The translations under genes were made by a program, and so were the position numbers. Shown here piece by piece: positions 5,016 through 5,426 of a stretch of 5,426 nucleotides of DNA (position 1 is its first letter; the number at the start of each line of letters is the position of its first letter). The notes under the pieces were generated by a model. That model saw only the letters and a list, made by a program, of their open reading frames with translations, had not been told where the DNA came from and made no database searches. Source of the DNA: Clostridia bacterium (GTDB lineage: Bacteria > Bacillota_A > Clostridia > Oscillospirales > CAG-272); NCBI GenBank assembly GCA_017632155.1, contig JAGBRZ010000130.1, positions 1 to 5,426 on the forward strand. Direction: 5' to 3'.

Positions 5016-5426
5016 TTATACCTCCTCGCAACTTCCGCCTGCTGCTTCGATCTTTTCCTTAGCTGCTGCAGAGAACTTTGCAGCCTTAACTGTGAGCTTC
5101 TTGGTGATCTCGCCATTGCCGAGAACCTTGAGACCGTCCTGTGCCTTGCGGATTACGCGAGCATCAAGAAGAGTCTGGATATCAACGATAGCGCCATCCT
5201 CGAAGCGGTTGAGGTCGCTTACGTTAACAGTTGCGTAAACGGTAGCGAATCTCTTGTTGTTGAAGCCTCTCTTAGGAAGCTGTCTGTAAATGGGGAACTG
5301 TCCGCCCTCGAAACCGGGTCTTACACCGCCGCCGGAGCGAGCATTCTGTCCCTTGTGGCCCTTGCCTGCGGTCTTGCCGTTGCCGGAGCCGGGTCCGCGA
5401 CCCTTGCGGTATCTTTCCTGAACGGA
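5016..5426 (-). CDS. rplO: 50S ribosomal protein L15 (partial, N-terminus outside window)
   Basis: L15 is a late-assembling 50S protein that reaches into the 23S rRNA core. The visible 136 codons run in frame from the window edge to TAA at 5016-5018. The glycine/basic extension is present ([20 protein letters not shown], then [13 protein letters not shown]), followed by LPKRGF. The C-terminal L15 domain contains [20 protein letters not shown] near residues 98-117 of the visible part and ends AAGGSCEEV. Against the usual length of about 146 residues, roughly ten N-terminal residues are missing because of the window boundary, not a mutation. Its last codons carry the ribosome-binding site of secY. 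Its place upstream of secY marks the end of the spc operon. Confidence 0.97.
   Translation of the reverse strand, partial: SVQERYRKGRGPGSGNGKTAGKGHKGQNARSGGGVRPGFEGGQFPIYRQLPKRGFNNKRFATVYATVNVSDLNRFEDGAIVDIQTLLDARVIRKAQDGLKVLGNGEITKKLTVKAAKFSAAAKEKIEAAGGSCEEV
5021..5026 (-). promoter_or_regulatory. Ribosome-binding site of secY inside the rplO end
   Basis: AGGAGG lies seven bases before the secY ATG and doubles as the last codons of rplO (GAG GAG GTA TAA). The site is therefore covered by ribosomes finishing L15, which suggests coupled translation of secY. It also decides the ATG at 5013 over the upstream in-frame TTG. Confidence 0.88.

Noticed and set aside
5014..5031. Upstream TTG giving a 451-residue SecY
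   Set aside because: The extra residues RGGIR are a translation of the ribosome-binding site itself (AGGAGG). MFATFKNAWK is the usual SecY N-terminus.
3601..5238. 545-codon open frame on the plus strand opposite secY
   Set aside because: It is in register with the secY codons on the other strand. It stays open because these highly expressed genes avoid TTA, CTA and TCA codons, whose complements would be stops. The product resembles no known fold, is very rich in Asp, Glu and Cys, and runs across gene boundaries.
5016..5426. Truncated or degraded L15 gene
   Set aside because: The frame is open to the window edge and only about ten N-terminal residues are missing, so the cut is the window boundary.

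Overview
The window is one uninterrupted stretch of a bacterial ribosomal-protein superoperon, read entirely from the minus strand. In transcription order (high to low coordinates) it holds rplO (L15, 5' end cut by the window edge), secY, adk, map, infA, rpmJ, rpsM, rpsK, rpsD and rpoA (3' end cut). This is the end of the spc operon joined through secY-adk-map to the alpha operon. All ten genes are intact where visible, with no frameshift, insertion element, tRNA, rRNA, CRISPR array or obvious intrinsic terminator.

The organism looks like a Firmicute of the class Clostridia. The adk-map-infA-rpmJ block between secY and rpsM is typical of Gram-positive bacteria. rpsD lies between rpsK and rpoA, as in Clostridia but not in Bacillus subtilis, where rpsD is elsewhere. 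Ribosome-binding sites are purine-rich and strong (GGAGG or AAAGG). S4, L36 and adenylate kinase all carry cysteine zinc-ligand sets. Base composition is moderate, and TGA is used as a stop (rpsK, rpmJ, map), so the code is the standard bacterial one. Genus or family cannot be read from this window.

Layout: rplO 5016-5426 (partial), secY 3676-5013, adk 3003-3644, map 2248-3003 (overlapping adk by one base as TAATG), infA 1998-2216, rpmJ 1855-1968, rpsM 1447-1821, rpsK 1048-1443, rpsD 367-1023, rpoA 1-243 (partial). Gaps are 2 to 33 bases except for the 123 bases between rpsD and rpoA. That gap contains two mutually exclusive RNA stems and a perfect 12-base palindrome, and is the one part of the window not explained by protein coding. 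No gene-free stretch exceeds 300 bases.

The genes make one growth-linked set: four small-subunit or assembly proteins (S13, S11, S4 and initiation factor 1), two large-subunit proteins (L15, L36), the protein-export channel SecY, methionine aminopeptidase for nascent chains, adenylate kinase for adenylate balance, and the RNA polymerase alpha subunit. I found no previously undescribed system. The most useful leads are the structured rpsD-rpoA gap, a shortened zinc knuckle in adenylate kinase, a ten-residue insertion in S4, and small hairpins centred on several stop codons.
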